From assembly GCA_016182655.1 (NCBI GenBank), contig JACPGB010000046.1:1-35690 (forward strand): DNA of 35,690 nt. Direction: 5' to 3'. Below, piece after piece: positions 1-7,497 of this stretch (positions are counted from its first letter, which is position 1; every line of letters starts with the position of its first letter). The notes under the pieces were generated by a model that was not told the origin of the DNA, did no database searches, and saw nothing but the letters and a program-made list of their open reading frames with translations. The position numbers and the translations under genes are program-made. Origin of the DNA: Deltaproteobacteria bacterium (GTDB lineage: Bacteria; Desulfobacterota; GWC2-55-46).

Positions 1-1
1 G

Positions 2-1030
2 AGGGAGGCTCTCAAAGAGGGCTTCATTGCCCGGGGTGCGAGGGTGCGGAGCCGCCTTAAAGAGGACGCCGTGGCGGCGCTCAGGTCTTTTAACGGCCAG
101 AAGCTCATGAAGATACTATTCAGGAACCAGGCGTTCTCCGTGATGTCCAGGAGCGGCGGCTGGAAGCCCGGCGAGAGAAAGGACTCCGAGGAGATCGCCC
201 TTCCGGAGACGATAGGCTCGTTCGAGAGCTCCCGCTGGGAGAAGGGCGAGACAGGCCCGCCCATAATAATCGCGAACGGGTTCGCCAACGGCAGGTACGA
301 CGCGGGGAACGAAGTCGTCTGGATGACGGCCGTAAAGGACTCTCCTTCTCCGGTGAACATCGGAGACGTCGAGAGCTTCCTCCGGAGGTCCCAGATACTC
401 AAGGAGAACTTCAGGACGACGAGGATAGTCCGCTGGTTCGTCGGCAGGGACGGCTTTACCGCCGAGGCGCAAAAGAGGCTCGAAGGGGAAGGGGTCCATT
501 CGAGCGATTCCGTCCAGCTGAACCTCATAAGGGAATCCCTCGAGGACGCCTCCGCCTCCGAAAGGCTCAAACGCGAAGACAAGATACTCCCGATGAAGGA
601 GTTCGAGGTGATACTGCCCTCCTCGACAAAGGCCGAGCTCGTGGCGGCCAAGGCGGTCGAGGAGATAGGCACCGAGATGGGGTTCGGCGACAACGCCATA
701 GGCCAGATAAAGGCCGCGCTCGTCGAGGCCTGCATCAACGCCTTCGAGCACAGCAAGGTGAAGGCCGGAAAGGTCTTCCTCCGGTTCGTAGCCGGAGGCG
801 ACAGGCTCACCATCCACGTACAGAACGGGGGCGTCGACTTCGACTCCTCAGCCCCGGCGGCCTCCGGCGCGAGCGCCGAGACAGACCTGCCGAGGAAGCG
901 CGGCTGGGGGATCGAGCTCATGAAGGGGCTCATGGACGAGGTCAGGTTCGAGCGGATCCGCGGGGGCGCGAAGATAGTCCTCGTAAAATATCTCATCAAA
1001 AAAGGAGAGACAGGTGGCAGGGAGGCATAA
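2..1030 (+). CDS. RsbW/SpoIIAB-like serine kinase (anti-sigma type), 5'-truncated by window edge
   Basis: The C-terminal third is a GHKL ATPase of the anti-sigma-factor kinase kind, with an N-box (EACINAFEHS) followed by the RGWGIELMKGLMD stretch. Members of this family bind a sigma factor or other partner and phosphorylate a STAS-domain antagonist. The next gene encodes such an antagonist and overlaps this one by 17 bases, so the two probably form a partner-switching pair. The frame is open to the left edge (in-frame codons from base 2), so the GTG at 44 is only an internal candidate start and the true N-terminus is outside the window. The part before the ATPase (roughly bases 250-560) contains RWFVGRDGFT and DSVQLNLI, which recalls restriction-endonuclease-like folds; this is an impression only. 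The ATPase call is secure, but the target is unknown. Confidence 0.85.
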   Translation, partial: REALKEGFIARGARVRSRLKEDAVAALRSFNGQKLMKILFRNQAFSVMSRSGGWKPGERKDSEEIALPETIGSFESSRWEKGETGPPIIIANGFANGRYDAGNEVVWMTAVKDSPSPVNIGDVESFLRRSQILKENFRTTRIVRWFVGRDGFTAEAQKRLEGEGVHSSDSVQLNLIRESLEDASASERLKREDKILPMKEFEVILPSSTKAELVAAKAVEEIGTEMGFGDNAIGQIKAALVEACINAFEHSKVKAGKVFLRFVAGGDRLTIHVQNGGVDFDSSAPAASGASAETDLPRKRGWGIELMKGLMDEVRFERIRGGAKIVLVKYLIKKGETGGREA

Positions 1031-1373
1031 GCACAGGGAGACGGGCACGAGCGTCGTCATATACGCGGACAACTACATAAACGACATCGAAGGCGAAAAA
1101 CTCGAGGAGATGTGCGACGCATTCCTTGAGAAGGGTTTCAAAAAGATAGTCATAGATTTTTCCGGCACGGACCTCGTCAATTCCATCGGCGTATCCATCC
1201 TCATAGGCATAATCGAAAAGATAAAGGGCAAGGGCGCGGTGGTATTCTCGGGCCTTAAGGACGTAAACTTTCAGATATTCCACATAGTGGGTCTCACAAG
1301 GCACATACGGGTCTATAATAACGAGGAAGACGCGCTTAAAGAAGGCGCGTGCGCTGACGGGGCTTCCCTGTAG
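1014..1373 (+). CDS. STAS-domain anti-sigma factor antagonist (SpoIIAA/RsbV-like)
   Basis: This 119-residue protein has the STAS layout: alternating strands and helices, and the motif DFSGTDLVNSIGVS. The serine in DLVNSIG sits where SpoIIAA and RsbV are phosphorylated by their kinase partners. The GTG start at 1014 follows AAAGGAGA and lies inside the 3' end of the upstream kinase gene, so the pair is translationally coupled. In known systems the unphosphorylated antagonist sequesters the kinase and frees its client. No sigma factor gene is visible here; the client may lie upstream of the window or be unlinked. The protein ends with a short acidic tail. Confidence 0.88.
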   Translation: MAGRHKHRETGTSVVIYADNYINDIEGEKLEEMCDAFLEKGFKKIVIDFSGTDLVNSIGVSILIGIIEKIKGKGAVVFSGLKDVNFQIFHIVGLTRHIRVYNNEEDALKEGACADGASL

Positions 1374-1448
1374 CAGGCGCAGAGGTCCACGGCGCGGAAT
1401 TGCGGCGTGGGCGCGCCGCGCTTCGCGGCGATTCTTACGGAGGTCTGG

Positions 1449-2675
1449 ATGTCAGGAGTCGATTTAAGCCTCGAGAGGCTTCTATTCAATTTAAATACGC
1501 TCGCGGAGCTCGGCGAGGAGATAACCTCGCCCAAGGACTTTACGAGGGTCGTAAAGTCCTCGCTCTACATGGTGATGGGGACCTTCTCCGCGTCAAAAGG
1601 CATAGTCTTCCAGTACGACCAGAGCGACGGCCTTTTTACGCAGATAGCCTCGAAGGGGCTTCTCGATGTCAGGGGCGCGGGGCTCAAAATCAGCAAGGAC
1701 GCCGCAACGGCGATAATAAGGAACAACAAGCCCATTGATCTTAAGTCCGCCGACCCGGTAATCGCCCATCTCGGGCCGGGCAGAGAGTTTCTGGAGAGGC
1801 TCGGGGCGCGGGTGCTCGCCTTCCTCATAGTAAAGGACGAGCTCCTCGGGCTGATCGCCATGTCGGACAAGTTCTCGGGCGAGGACTATACCCTTTACGA
1901 CTACCAGCTTTTGTCCGTCATGGCCCAGCACATATCGTTCAGCCTCCACAGCCACACGCTCCTTATGAGGCTCATGTACAGGTACAACGAGAACAAGGGG
2001 CTCTACGAAAATTTAAGGCGTATCTACTACGACACCATCCACGCATTCGCCGCGGCCATAGACGCCAAGGACGCATACACCAAGGGCCACTCACACAGGG
2101 TCTCTTCTTACTCGGCGGCCGTGGCCAGAGAGATGGGCTGGACCGCCGACGATATAGAAGGCATAAGGATATCGGGGCTACTCCACGACATAGGGAAAAT
2201 AGCGGTCGACAAATCGATCATAAACAAGGCAAGCCCGCTTACCAGCAACGAGTGCAAGGAGCTCAACTCCCACCCGGTCATCGGATACGAGATACTCTCC
2301 AGGATAAAGTTCCCCTGGAAGGGCATACCCATGATGACGAGGAACCACCACGAGAAGGTCGATGGAAGCGGATACCCGGACAGGCTCAAGAAGAACGACA
2401 TCCCACTGGGGGCGAGGATAATGGCGCTCGTGGACGCCTTCGACGCCATGACTACCGACAGGCCCTACAGGCCGCGTCTGTCCTTTAAAGAGGCGATAGA
2501 CGAGGTCAAGGACCACTACAACAGGCAGTTCGACCCGGAGGTCGTCCGTCCCTTCATCTCGGTCATAAGGAAAGAGGTCCTCGCGGAGGTCGAAAACCCG
2601 ACGATAGTGCCTCTCATGCACGAGCACCTCGACCCGGTGACGCTCTCCAGGATACTCGACGGATTTCCGCGTTAG
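1449..2675 (+). CDS. GAF / HD-GYP domain cyclic-di-GMP phosphodiesterase
   Basis: The protein has 408 residues. An N-terminal GAF-like sensor region (about 20-175) is followed by an HD-GYP domain (about 195-370). The HD pair is H246-D247 in LLHDIGKIAV; a HHEKVDGSGYP block follows with GYP at 308-310. HD-GYP enzymes hydrolyse cyclic di-GMP, and the metal-ligand positions look intact. I choose the ATG at 1449 because it follows ACGGAGG at good spacing; the GTG at 1407 would add 14 residues from a low-complexity GC stretch. It lies 75 bases after the STAS gene in the same direction, which suggests that partner switching and c-di-GMP turnover are linked here. No signal peptide or membrane segment is seen. 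Confidence 0.9.
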   Translation: MSGVDLSLERLLFNLNTLAELGEEITSPKDFTRVVKSSLYMVMGTFSASKGIVFQYDQSDGLFTQIASKGLLDVRGAGLKISKDAATAIIRNNKPIDLKSADPVIAHLGPGREFLERLGARVLAFLIVKDELLGLIAMSDKFSGEDYTLYDYQLLSVMAQHISFSLHSHTLLMRLMYRYNENKGLYENLRRIYYDTIHAFAAAIDAKDAYTKGHSHRVSSYSAAVAREMGWTADDIEGIRISGLLHDIGKIAVDKSIINKASPLTSNECKELNSHPVIGYEILSRIKFPWKGIPMMTRNHHEKVDGSGYPDRLKKNDIPLGARIMALVDAFDAMTTDRPYRPRLSFKEAIDEVKDHYNRQFDPEVVRPFISVIRKEVLAEVENPTIVPLMHEHLDPVTLSRILDGFPR

Positions 2676-2725
2676 GCCCGGCTTTCGGTCCGGAGTATAA
2701 GCTGTTAGTTTTCGTTGTTTTTTGC

Positions 2726-2790
2726 TATAATACCTATAGAGGTCAGGCGCATTTCCCGGGGGAAATGAATGCTTGACCTCTTTTTTGTTT
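2726..2790 (+). terminator. TATAAT box followed directly by a hairpin and T-run
   Basis: A hairpin spans 2739-2780: GAGGTCAG pairs with CTTGACCTC-side bases, then an internal loop, then CATTTCCC pairs with GGGAAATG. TTTTTT follows at 2781-2786, giving a good intrinsic terminator for the GAF/HD-GYP transcript. A perfect TATAAT lies at 2726-2731, placed so that a transcript starting from it would begin at the first base of the stem. No good -35 is visible 17 bases upstream. Confidence 0.65.
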
Positions 2791-2844
2791 GACTGTAAAA
2801 TATCCGAGCCTTGTACATAGCTTGCAACAGGTCTTTTTCAGGCG

Positions 2845-2871
2845 AAAAGCGCCCCGTGACAGGGCTTTTTT
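2845..2871 (+). other. Second small hairpin with T-run in the recJ leader
   Basis: AAAAGC at 2845-2850 and the following CC pair with GGGCTTTT (2862-2869) around a short loop, with one bulge; the 3' arm runs into T residues. It could be a weak terminator or attenuator ahead of recJ. The gap between the first terminator and recJ has no convincing coding sequence. Confidence 0.35.
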
Positions 2872-2911
2872 CCACTCGCAGGGGTCTTTCAAACGCAGGG
2901 CTGGACGGATA

Positions 2912-4627
2912 ATGAAGAAGCGTTGGAAGGTAAACCCGGCCAATATAGAGCTACAGGAGGTCCTCGGTAAGGAGCTTGACATATTGCCCCTTACCGCGCA
3001 GCTGTTGATAAACAGGGGCCTTGTCGAACCTGACAAGGCCTCTTCTTTTTTGAGGCCAGAGCTCAAGGACCTCCACGACCCGTTCCTCATGAAGGACATG
3101 GGAAAGGCCGTCGAGCGGATATTGAAGGCCCTGGAAGGGCGTGAAAAAATTGCCGTATACGGCGATTACGACGTAGACGGCACGACATCGACCGCGCTCC
3201 TCTACCTCTTTTTGAAAGAGATAGGGGCGGAAGTTCAGTGCTACATACCTGGCAGGAAGACCGAAGGCTACGGATTGAATTCCCCGGCCCTCGGCAAGCT
3301 CAAGGAGGGCGGGGCCTCCCTCGTCATAACCGTCGACTGCGGGGTATCGAACCACGAGGAGCTCGCGTTTGCGCGCTCCATAGGGCTCGACTGCATAGTA
3401 TCCGACCACCACGAGCTTGAAAAGGGCGCGCCCGAGGGAGCGTTCGCGGTCCTTAACCCCAAGCAGAAGGGGTGCGAGTTTCCCTTCAAGTTTCTCGCGG
3501 GCGTGGGTGTCGCTTTCAATCTCGCAATCGCCCTTAGGGCGCGTCTCCGTGAGACCGGCTGGTTTGCGAGGAAAGAGGAGCCGAACCTCAAGCGCTACCT
3601 CGACCTCGTGGCCATCGGCACCATAGCCGACCTCGTCCCTTTAATGGATGAGAACAGAGTACTCGTTAGCTACGGCCTTAAGGAGCTCTCAGGCGGGGCA
3701 AGATTGGGCTTGAAGGCCCTCATCGACGCCTCCGGGGTCAAGCCCGGAAGGGTCGACGCAGACTCGGTCGCATTCCAGCTCGCGCCGAGGATAAACGCCG
3801 CCGGAAGGCTCGGGTCCGCCATGACGGCCTTGCGGCTCCTCATAACGGACGACGCAAAAGAGGCGGCCTCGCTCGCAGGAGACCTCAACAGGGAGAACTC
3901 CCTCAGGCAACGGATAGAGGAGGAAACGCTCCTTGAGGCGCTCGGCCTCATGACGGACGGCCCCGGCATAGTCCTTGCCAAGGAGAATTGGAACCCGGGC
4001 GTCATAGGAATAGTAGCCTCCCGGCTCGCCGACAGGTTCGGAAAGCCCGCCGTGATGATAGCCCTCGAAGGCGAGGTCGGCAAGGGCTCGGCGAGGGGCG
4101 TGAAGGCCTTCAACATGCTCGAGGGGCTTAAATCCTGCTCGGGGCTTCTTCAAAAATACGGCGGGCACAAGGCCGCGGCAGGCTTGACGATCGCCCGCGA
4201 AAACATCGACAGGTTCCGGGAAGAGTTCCAGGCCTGCATAAGCGAAAAATTGAGCGAGGACGACTTGACGCCCGAGATAGTCCTCGACGCGGTAATAAAG
4301 TTCGACGAGCTCGATTCCCGGCTCCTTTCCGAAATAGAAAGGCTCGCGCCCTTCGGCGCGTCGAACCGCGAGCCGCTTTTGGCCGTCACCGACGCCGAGA
4401 TACTGGCGACCGAGATCGTCGGCACCCGGCACTTGAGGTTAAAGGTCTCCCGGAAGGGGCTCTCTGCATTGAGCGCCATAGGCTTCGGGCTCGCACCCCT
4501 TCACCCCATAAAGGGCGGGGGCTTCGGCATAGCCTTCTCCCCCTATATGGACGAATGGCAGGGGATGAGGAACCTGAAACTCCGCGTCAAGGACGTCCAG
4601 GCCGAGTGCGTAAAATTCTTGACATAA
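2912..4627 (+). CDS. recJ: Single-stranded-DNA-specific exonuclease RecJ
   Basis: RecJ degrades single-stranded DNA 5' to 3' in recombination and mismatch repair. The 571-residue length matches the family. DHH-superfamily motifs are in order: GDYDVDG at about 84-90, the signature SDHHE at about 164-168, and later NAAGRLG and the DHHA1-type YGGHKAAAGLT. I start at the ATG at 2912 because the protein then begins with the usual basic RecJ opening; the frame stays open upstream to 2789, but that extension lies in the hairpin leader and does not look like protein. No clear ribosome-binding site is visible beyond ACGGAT. A lytic transglycosylase gene follows after 52 AT-rich bases. Confidence 0.95.
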   Translation: MKKRWKVNPANIELQEVLGKELDILPLTAQLLINRGLVEPDKASSFLRPELKDLHDPFLMKDMGKAVERILKALEGREKIAVYGDYDVDGTTSTALLYLFLKEIGAEVQCYIPGRKTEGYGLNSPALGKLKEGGASLVITVDCGVSNHEELAFARSIGLDCIVSDHHELEKGAPEGAFAVLNPKQKGCEFPFKFLAGVGVAFNLAIALRARLRETGWFARKEEPNLKRYLDLVAIGTIADLVPLMDENRVLVSYGLKELSGGARLGLKALIDASGVKPGRVDADSVAFQLAPRINAAGRLGSAMTALRLLITDDAKEAASLAGDLNRENSLRQRIEEETLLEALGLMTDGPGIVLAKENWNPGVIGIVASRLADRFGKPAVMIALEGEVGKGSARGVKAFNMLEGLKSCSGLLQKYGGHKAAAGLTIARENIDRFREEFQACISEKLSEDDLTPEIVLDAVIKFDELDSRLLSEIERLAPFGASNREPLLAVTDAEILATEIVGTRHLRLKVSRKGLSALSAIGFGLAPLHPIKGGGFGIAFSPYMDEWQGMRNLKLRVKDVQAECVKFLT

Positions 4628-4679
4628 GCCTCAAAAAAAAATATATTTACATGTTGCGAAATTAGGGAGTATCCTCTTG

Positions 4680-5297
4680 ATGTTGCTGGGAAAATTCAAA
4701 AGACTGGGTTTTGGGAAGACGCTCATGGCGTTCTCCGTGGCCTTCATCGCGGAGGCGTTCGTCTACCCGTCCGTAAGGGACGCGGAGTTGTGGTATGCGA
4801 GGCCGGAGAAGACCCTGACCTATGTCCGCGACGTCCTCAAGGAGAGCAGGACGGGTCTCGGCTCCCTCGAAGAGCTGAAGCTCGCCGACGTCATCTTCTT
4901 CGAGTCCGTCTCCCACAAGATGGACCCGCTCTTCGTCCTCGCGCTCATAAAGACCGAATCGACCTTTTATAACTGGTCGAGGTCCATGAACGGCGCGGTC
5001 GGGCTCATGCAGATAAAGCCCGCGACCGGCGAGGAGCTCGCCGAAGAGCTCGACCTTAAATGGAAGGGGGAGGAGACCCTCCTGAACCCATATCTCAACG
5101 TGAAGATGGGCGTCCATTATTTTTCGAACCTCATGGAGAGGTACGACGACGACGCGGAAGTGACGCTTGCGGCCTACAACGTCGGCCCCGGCATAGTCAC
5201 CTCGAGGCACAAGCTTAACGAGGGCTGGGGGCAGGAGTTCGTCGGCAGGGTGTTGGGTAACTACAAGGACCTCAAAGAAAGGGCGGAATACTACTAA
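4680..5297 (+). CDS. Lytic transglycosylase, family 1 (SLT domain), exported or membrane-anchored
   Basis: This 205-residue protein has an N-terminal hydrophobic segment (about 10-28), probably a signal peptide or anchor, then an SLT domain. The catalytic glutamate is E93 in LIKTESTFY; the supporting motifs GAVGLMQIKPATG, NPYLNVKMGVHYF and TLAAYNVGPG are all in order. Enzymes of this family cleave peptidoglycan to 1,6-anhydro-muropeptides in the periplasm. A TTG at 4677 directly precedes the ATG at 4680; both sit behind GGGAG and either could be used. The next gene starts three bases after the stop codon, so transcription may continue into the polyamine genes. Confidence 0.9.
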   Translation: MLLGKFKRLGFGKTLMAFSVAFIAEAFVYPSVRDAELWYARPEKTLTYVRDVLKESRTGLGSLEELKLADVIFFESVSHKMDPLFVLALIKTESTFYNWSRSMNGAVGLMQIKPATGEELAEELDLKWKGEETLLNPYLNVKMGVHYFSNLMERYDDDAEVTLAAYNVGPGIVTSRHKLNEGWGQEFVGRVLGNYKDLKERAEYY

Positions 5298-5300
5298 AAA

Positions 5301-6335
5301 ATGGCAGACAGGAAAAAGTATCTTAAAAAGACGGTAAAACCGGTCGAGATAAAGGCCGGTGCAAATGTGGAAGACCTCGTAAGGCGGATGGGTGACACGG
5401 CCTTCCAGGGCCGCAATCTATCGACCGCCGTGGACATATGGGAGGAGATGCTTAAGACCCGCACCACCATATTTTTCGGCCTCGCGGGCGCGATGGTCCC
5501 GGCGGGCATGAGAGAGGTCCTCGTATTTCTTCTCAAGAACAGGTATATCGACTGCCTCGTATCCACGGGCGCGAACCTCTTCCATGACATACACGAGACA
5601 CTCGGCAGATACCACTGGCAGGGCAGCCACCAGATGAGCGATACGGACCTTAAGGACGTCGGCATCGACCGCATCTACGACGTCTTCGCGGTCGAGGAGG
5701 AGTTCAATATCGCGGACAGGTACATATATGAGTTCGCCGAAAGGCTCGAGGCACGCCCCTATACCACGCGCGAGTTCCTCTCCCTCATGGGCAAGGACTT
5801 ATCCAAGAAGGGCAAGGCCGAGGGCATAGTGACGGCCGCGTACAAGGCGGGCGTGCCCATCTACTGCCCGGCGGTGGCCGACTCCTCCATCGGCATATCA
5901 TTGGCCCTCAAGAACGGCCCCGACCACCTCATATTCGACCTTATCGGCGACGTCAAGGAGACCGCCGAGCTGGCCGCGCGCGCAAAGGCGACCGGCGTCA
6001 TCTATGTCGGGGGCGGCACGCCGAAGAACTTCATACAGCAGACCGAGGTAACCGCGACCCTCCAGTGCAAGGACGTCGAGGGGCACAAGTACGCGATACA
6101 GGTCACCGCCGACGCCCCCCACTGGGGAGGCCTCTCCGGATGCACCTTTGAGGAAGCCCAGTCCTGGGGCAAGATCGCCAAGAAATCCAGCCACACGACC
6201 GTGAACTCGGATGCGACTATCGCGCTCCCGATGATAGTGACGGCGCTTGCCACCCGCATGAAGAAATATAAGCGCGCGCTCCCGAACATGGACCTCAAAT
6301 CCTCCAACAAGGTTTCGAAAAGGATATGGGAATGA
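5301..6335 (+). CDS. Deoxyhypusine synthase family protein (probable bacterial polyamine synthase)
   Basis: This 344-residue protein belongs to the deoxyhypusine synthase family. The SWGKI motif, which carries the active-site lysine in the eukaryotic enzyme, is present with the lysine at residue 291. Other family blocks include GLAGAMVPAG, STGANLFHDIHETLG and IYVGGGTPKNF. Bacteria have no eIF5A, so bacterial members cannot do the eukaryotic reaction; some are known to make homospermidine from putrescine. An arginine decarboxylase gene follows, which supports a polyamine role, but the exact amine substrate cannot be read from sequence. It starts three bases after the transglycosylase stop, with only a weak ribosome-binding site (AAGAAAGGG) upstream. 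Confidence 0.85.
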   Translation: MADRKKYLKKTVKPVEIKAGANVEDLVRRMGDTAFQGRNLSTAVDIWEEMLKTRTTIFFGLAGAMVPAGMREVLVFLLKNRYIDCLVSTGANLFHDIHETLGRYHWQGSHQMSDTDLKDVGIDRIYDVFAVEEEFNIADRYIYEFAERLEARPYTTREFLSLMGKDLSKKGKAEGIVTAAYKAGVPIYCPAVADSSIGISLALKNGPDHLIFDLIGDVKETAELAARAKATGVIYVGGGTPKNFIQQTEVTATLQCKDVEGHKYAIQVTADAPHWGGLSGCTFEEAQSWGKIAKKSSHTTVNSDATIALPMIVTALATRMKKYKRALPNMDLKSSNKVSKRIWE

Positions 6336-6336
6336 G

Positions 6337-6441
6337 CGCCGCGCAAGGGCTCCCTTGCCGCGCGTCACGCATGCATCAAGATCTAAATGAACGGAAGGCG
6401 CAAGACGAGATGGGCATAAGGAGGAGGCGGATCTACCTCCT
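6337..6441 (+). other. Two hairpins in the gap before the arginine decarboxylase gene
   Basis: CGCGCAAGGG pairs with CCTTGCCGCG (6340-6364, one bulge), just after the upstream stop. AGGAGG pairs with CCTCCT at 6422-6441 around an 8-base loop. Neither is followed by a T-run. I cannot match the 185-base gap to any riboswitch class I know. A Shine-Dalgarno-like AGGAGG buried in a stem 80 bases before the start is noteworthy but may be chance. Confidence 0.3.
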
Positions 6442-6520
6442 GGGACTCAAGCTTTAGACGCCTTTGGCAACGGAATCGTCTCAAGGCTTCCATCCATAAC
6501 GCAAATCGGGGGTAATTGAA

Positions 6521-7066
6521 ATGTTCGTTCCTAAAAGGGTATTCTTCACCAAAGGCGTCGGCACTCACAAAGAAGAGCTTACTTCCTTCGAGCTCGCGCT
6601 TCGCGACGCCGGCATAGAAAAGTTCAACCTCGTGCAGGTCTCAAGCATATTCCCGCCCGGGGCAAAGGTCGTGCCCAAGTCGGTCGGGATAAAGAAGCTC
6701 TCGCCCGGCCAGGTGGTATTCTGCGTGATGAGCAAACTTTCAAGCAACGAGCCGAGAAGGCTCATGGCCGCTTCCGTCGGCTGCGCCATACCGACCGACA
6801 GGAAACTCTACGGCTACCTGAGCGAACACCACGCCTACGGCCAGACGGACGCCCTGGCCGGCGACTACTCCGAAGACCTCGCCGCCGCCATGCTTGCCTC
6901 CACTCTCGGCATCGAGTTGGATGAGAACCTCGGTTGGGACGAGAAAAAAGAGATCTACCGCATAAGCGACAAGATAGTAAAGACGACCAATATCACGCAG
7001 TCAGCGATTGTGAAGGGCGACGGCAAATTCACGACAGTCGTCGCCGCGGCGGTCCTTATCCTTTAA
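6521..7066 (+). CDS. pdaD: Pyruvoyl-dependent arginine decarboxylase
   Basis: This 181-residue protein matches the PvlArgDC family in length and motifs. The proenzyme self-cleaves between two serines to form the pyruvoyl cofactor; VSSIFPPG places the cut between S41 and S42. The conserved acid near SEHHAYGQ is E102. The product is agmatine plus CO2. With the deoxyhypusine-synthase-like gene upstream, this suggests a route from arginine to a polyamine; the step from agmatine to putrescine, if used, is not encoded in the window. The ATG at 6521 is preceded by a GGGGG stretch. A three-hairpin element starts only a few bases after the stop. Confidence 0.92.
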   Translation: MFVPKRVFFTKGVGTHKEELTSFELALRDAGIEKFNLVQVSSIFPPGAKVVPKSVGIKKLSPGQVVFCVMSKLSSNEPRRLMAASVGCAIPTDRKLYGYLSEHHAYGQTDALAGDYSEDLAAAMLASTLGIELDENLGWDEKKEIYRISDKIVKTTNITQSAIVKGDGKFTTVVAAAVLIL

Positions 7067-7071
7067 CGGAC

Positions 7072-7312
7072 TCTGGGGGGAACTTTTTATAAAAAGTTGC
7101 GCTCGGCGCGCGGGCCGGTTTCAATCGGAGCCTTTAAGGCAAGCCAATTAACAGCCGATTGATCCGGATTCGCCAGTCCGGCGAGGACCCCCGGACCCCC
7201 TTCAAAAATTTTCAGTTCCCTGAAGGCCCCCAGAAAAACTATGGGGGCCTTCAGGGAAAAGACCGAAAGTTTAAGAGAGAGTTTGGGGGGACCTTTTCAA
7301 AAGGTTCTCTCA
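7072..7312 (+). repeat. Three-hairpin 3' element, copy 1 (interrupted)
   Basis: Directly after the decarboxylase stop are: hairpin A (7073-7098, AACTTTTT/AAAAAGTT with the G-run still attached); hairpin B (7216-7258, a perfect 17-base stem closing on AAGGCCCCC/GGGGGCCTT); and hairpin C (about 7285-7310, ACCTTTT/AAAAGGT). A second copy follows the CoA-activase gene at 23828-23985. In copy 1 the C-run that should complete hairpin A is displaced to 7188 by an 89-base insert. The likely role is a transcription-termination or mRNA-end module, though no copy has a classical T-run after stem B. Confidence 0.7.
7099..7187. repeat. 89-bp repeat inserted into hairpin A of the 3' element
   Basis: One end is GCGCTCGGCGCGCGG and the other is GTCCGGCGAGGA. 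The same ends, in inverted orientation, bound the repeat units behind truA (27197-27361). Comparing the host element with its uninterrupted copy at 23828 shows that these 89 bases replace nothing and sit exactly between AAAGTT and CCCCC. No target duplication is evident. The interior contains the inverted repeat AATCGG...CCGATT. Confidence 0.65.
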
Positions 7313-7352
7313 GATTGGCTCGCTGAAAGATTCTGAAACCACGGTATTTGTT

Positions 7353-7475
7353 CAGGCTGCTCAAAAAGCTCCAGATGCGAGGCGTCGAGGAGCAAGGCGC
7401 GAGGCGTACTCTGTTGTACGCCGCAGTGACGAGCGACGAAGAGAACGAAGCAGATGGAGCTTTTTCAGCAACCTG
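7353..7475. repeat. 123-bp imperfect palindromic element
   Basis: The left end CAGGCTGCTCAAAAAGCTCC mirrors the right end GGAGCTTTTTCAGCAACCTG with two mismatches, and the centre contains GTACTCTGTTGTAC. It encodes nothing plausible, although the frame of the following gene happens to read through it. From memory, similar palindromes are common between genes in delta-proteobacterial genomes. The best reading is a miniature, non-autonomous repeat. Confidence 0.7.
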
Positions 7476-7497
7476 CGGTGAAAGTTCCTATTCCCCT

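Noticed and set aside
2789-2911. 41-residue N-terminal extension of RecJ
   Set aside because: It covers the hairpin-rich leader, has no start signal, and makes RecJ longer than the family.
6336-6520. Riboswitch (guanidine or other) ahead of the arginine decarboxylase gene
   Set aside because: Two short hairpins exist and ACGG occurs twice, but not in loops of matching stems. No known class fits.
7348-7497. 50-residue N-terminal extension of the first ATP-grasp protein
   Set aside because: The extension is encoded by the 123-base palindromic repeat. The ligase family begins at the ATG at 7498 with MRVGLTY.
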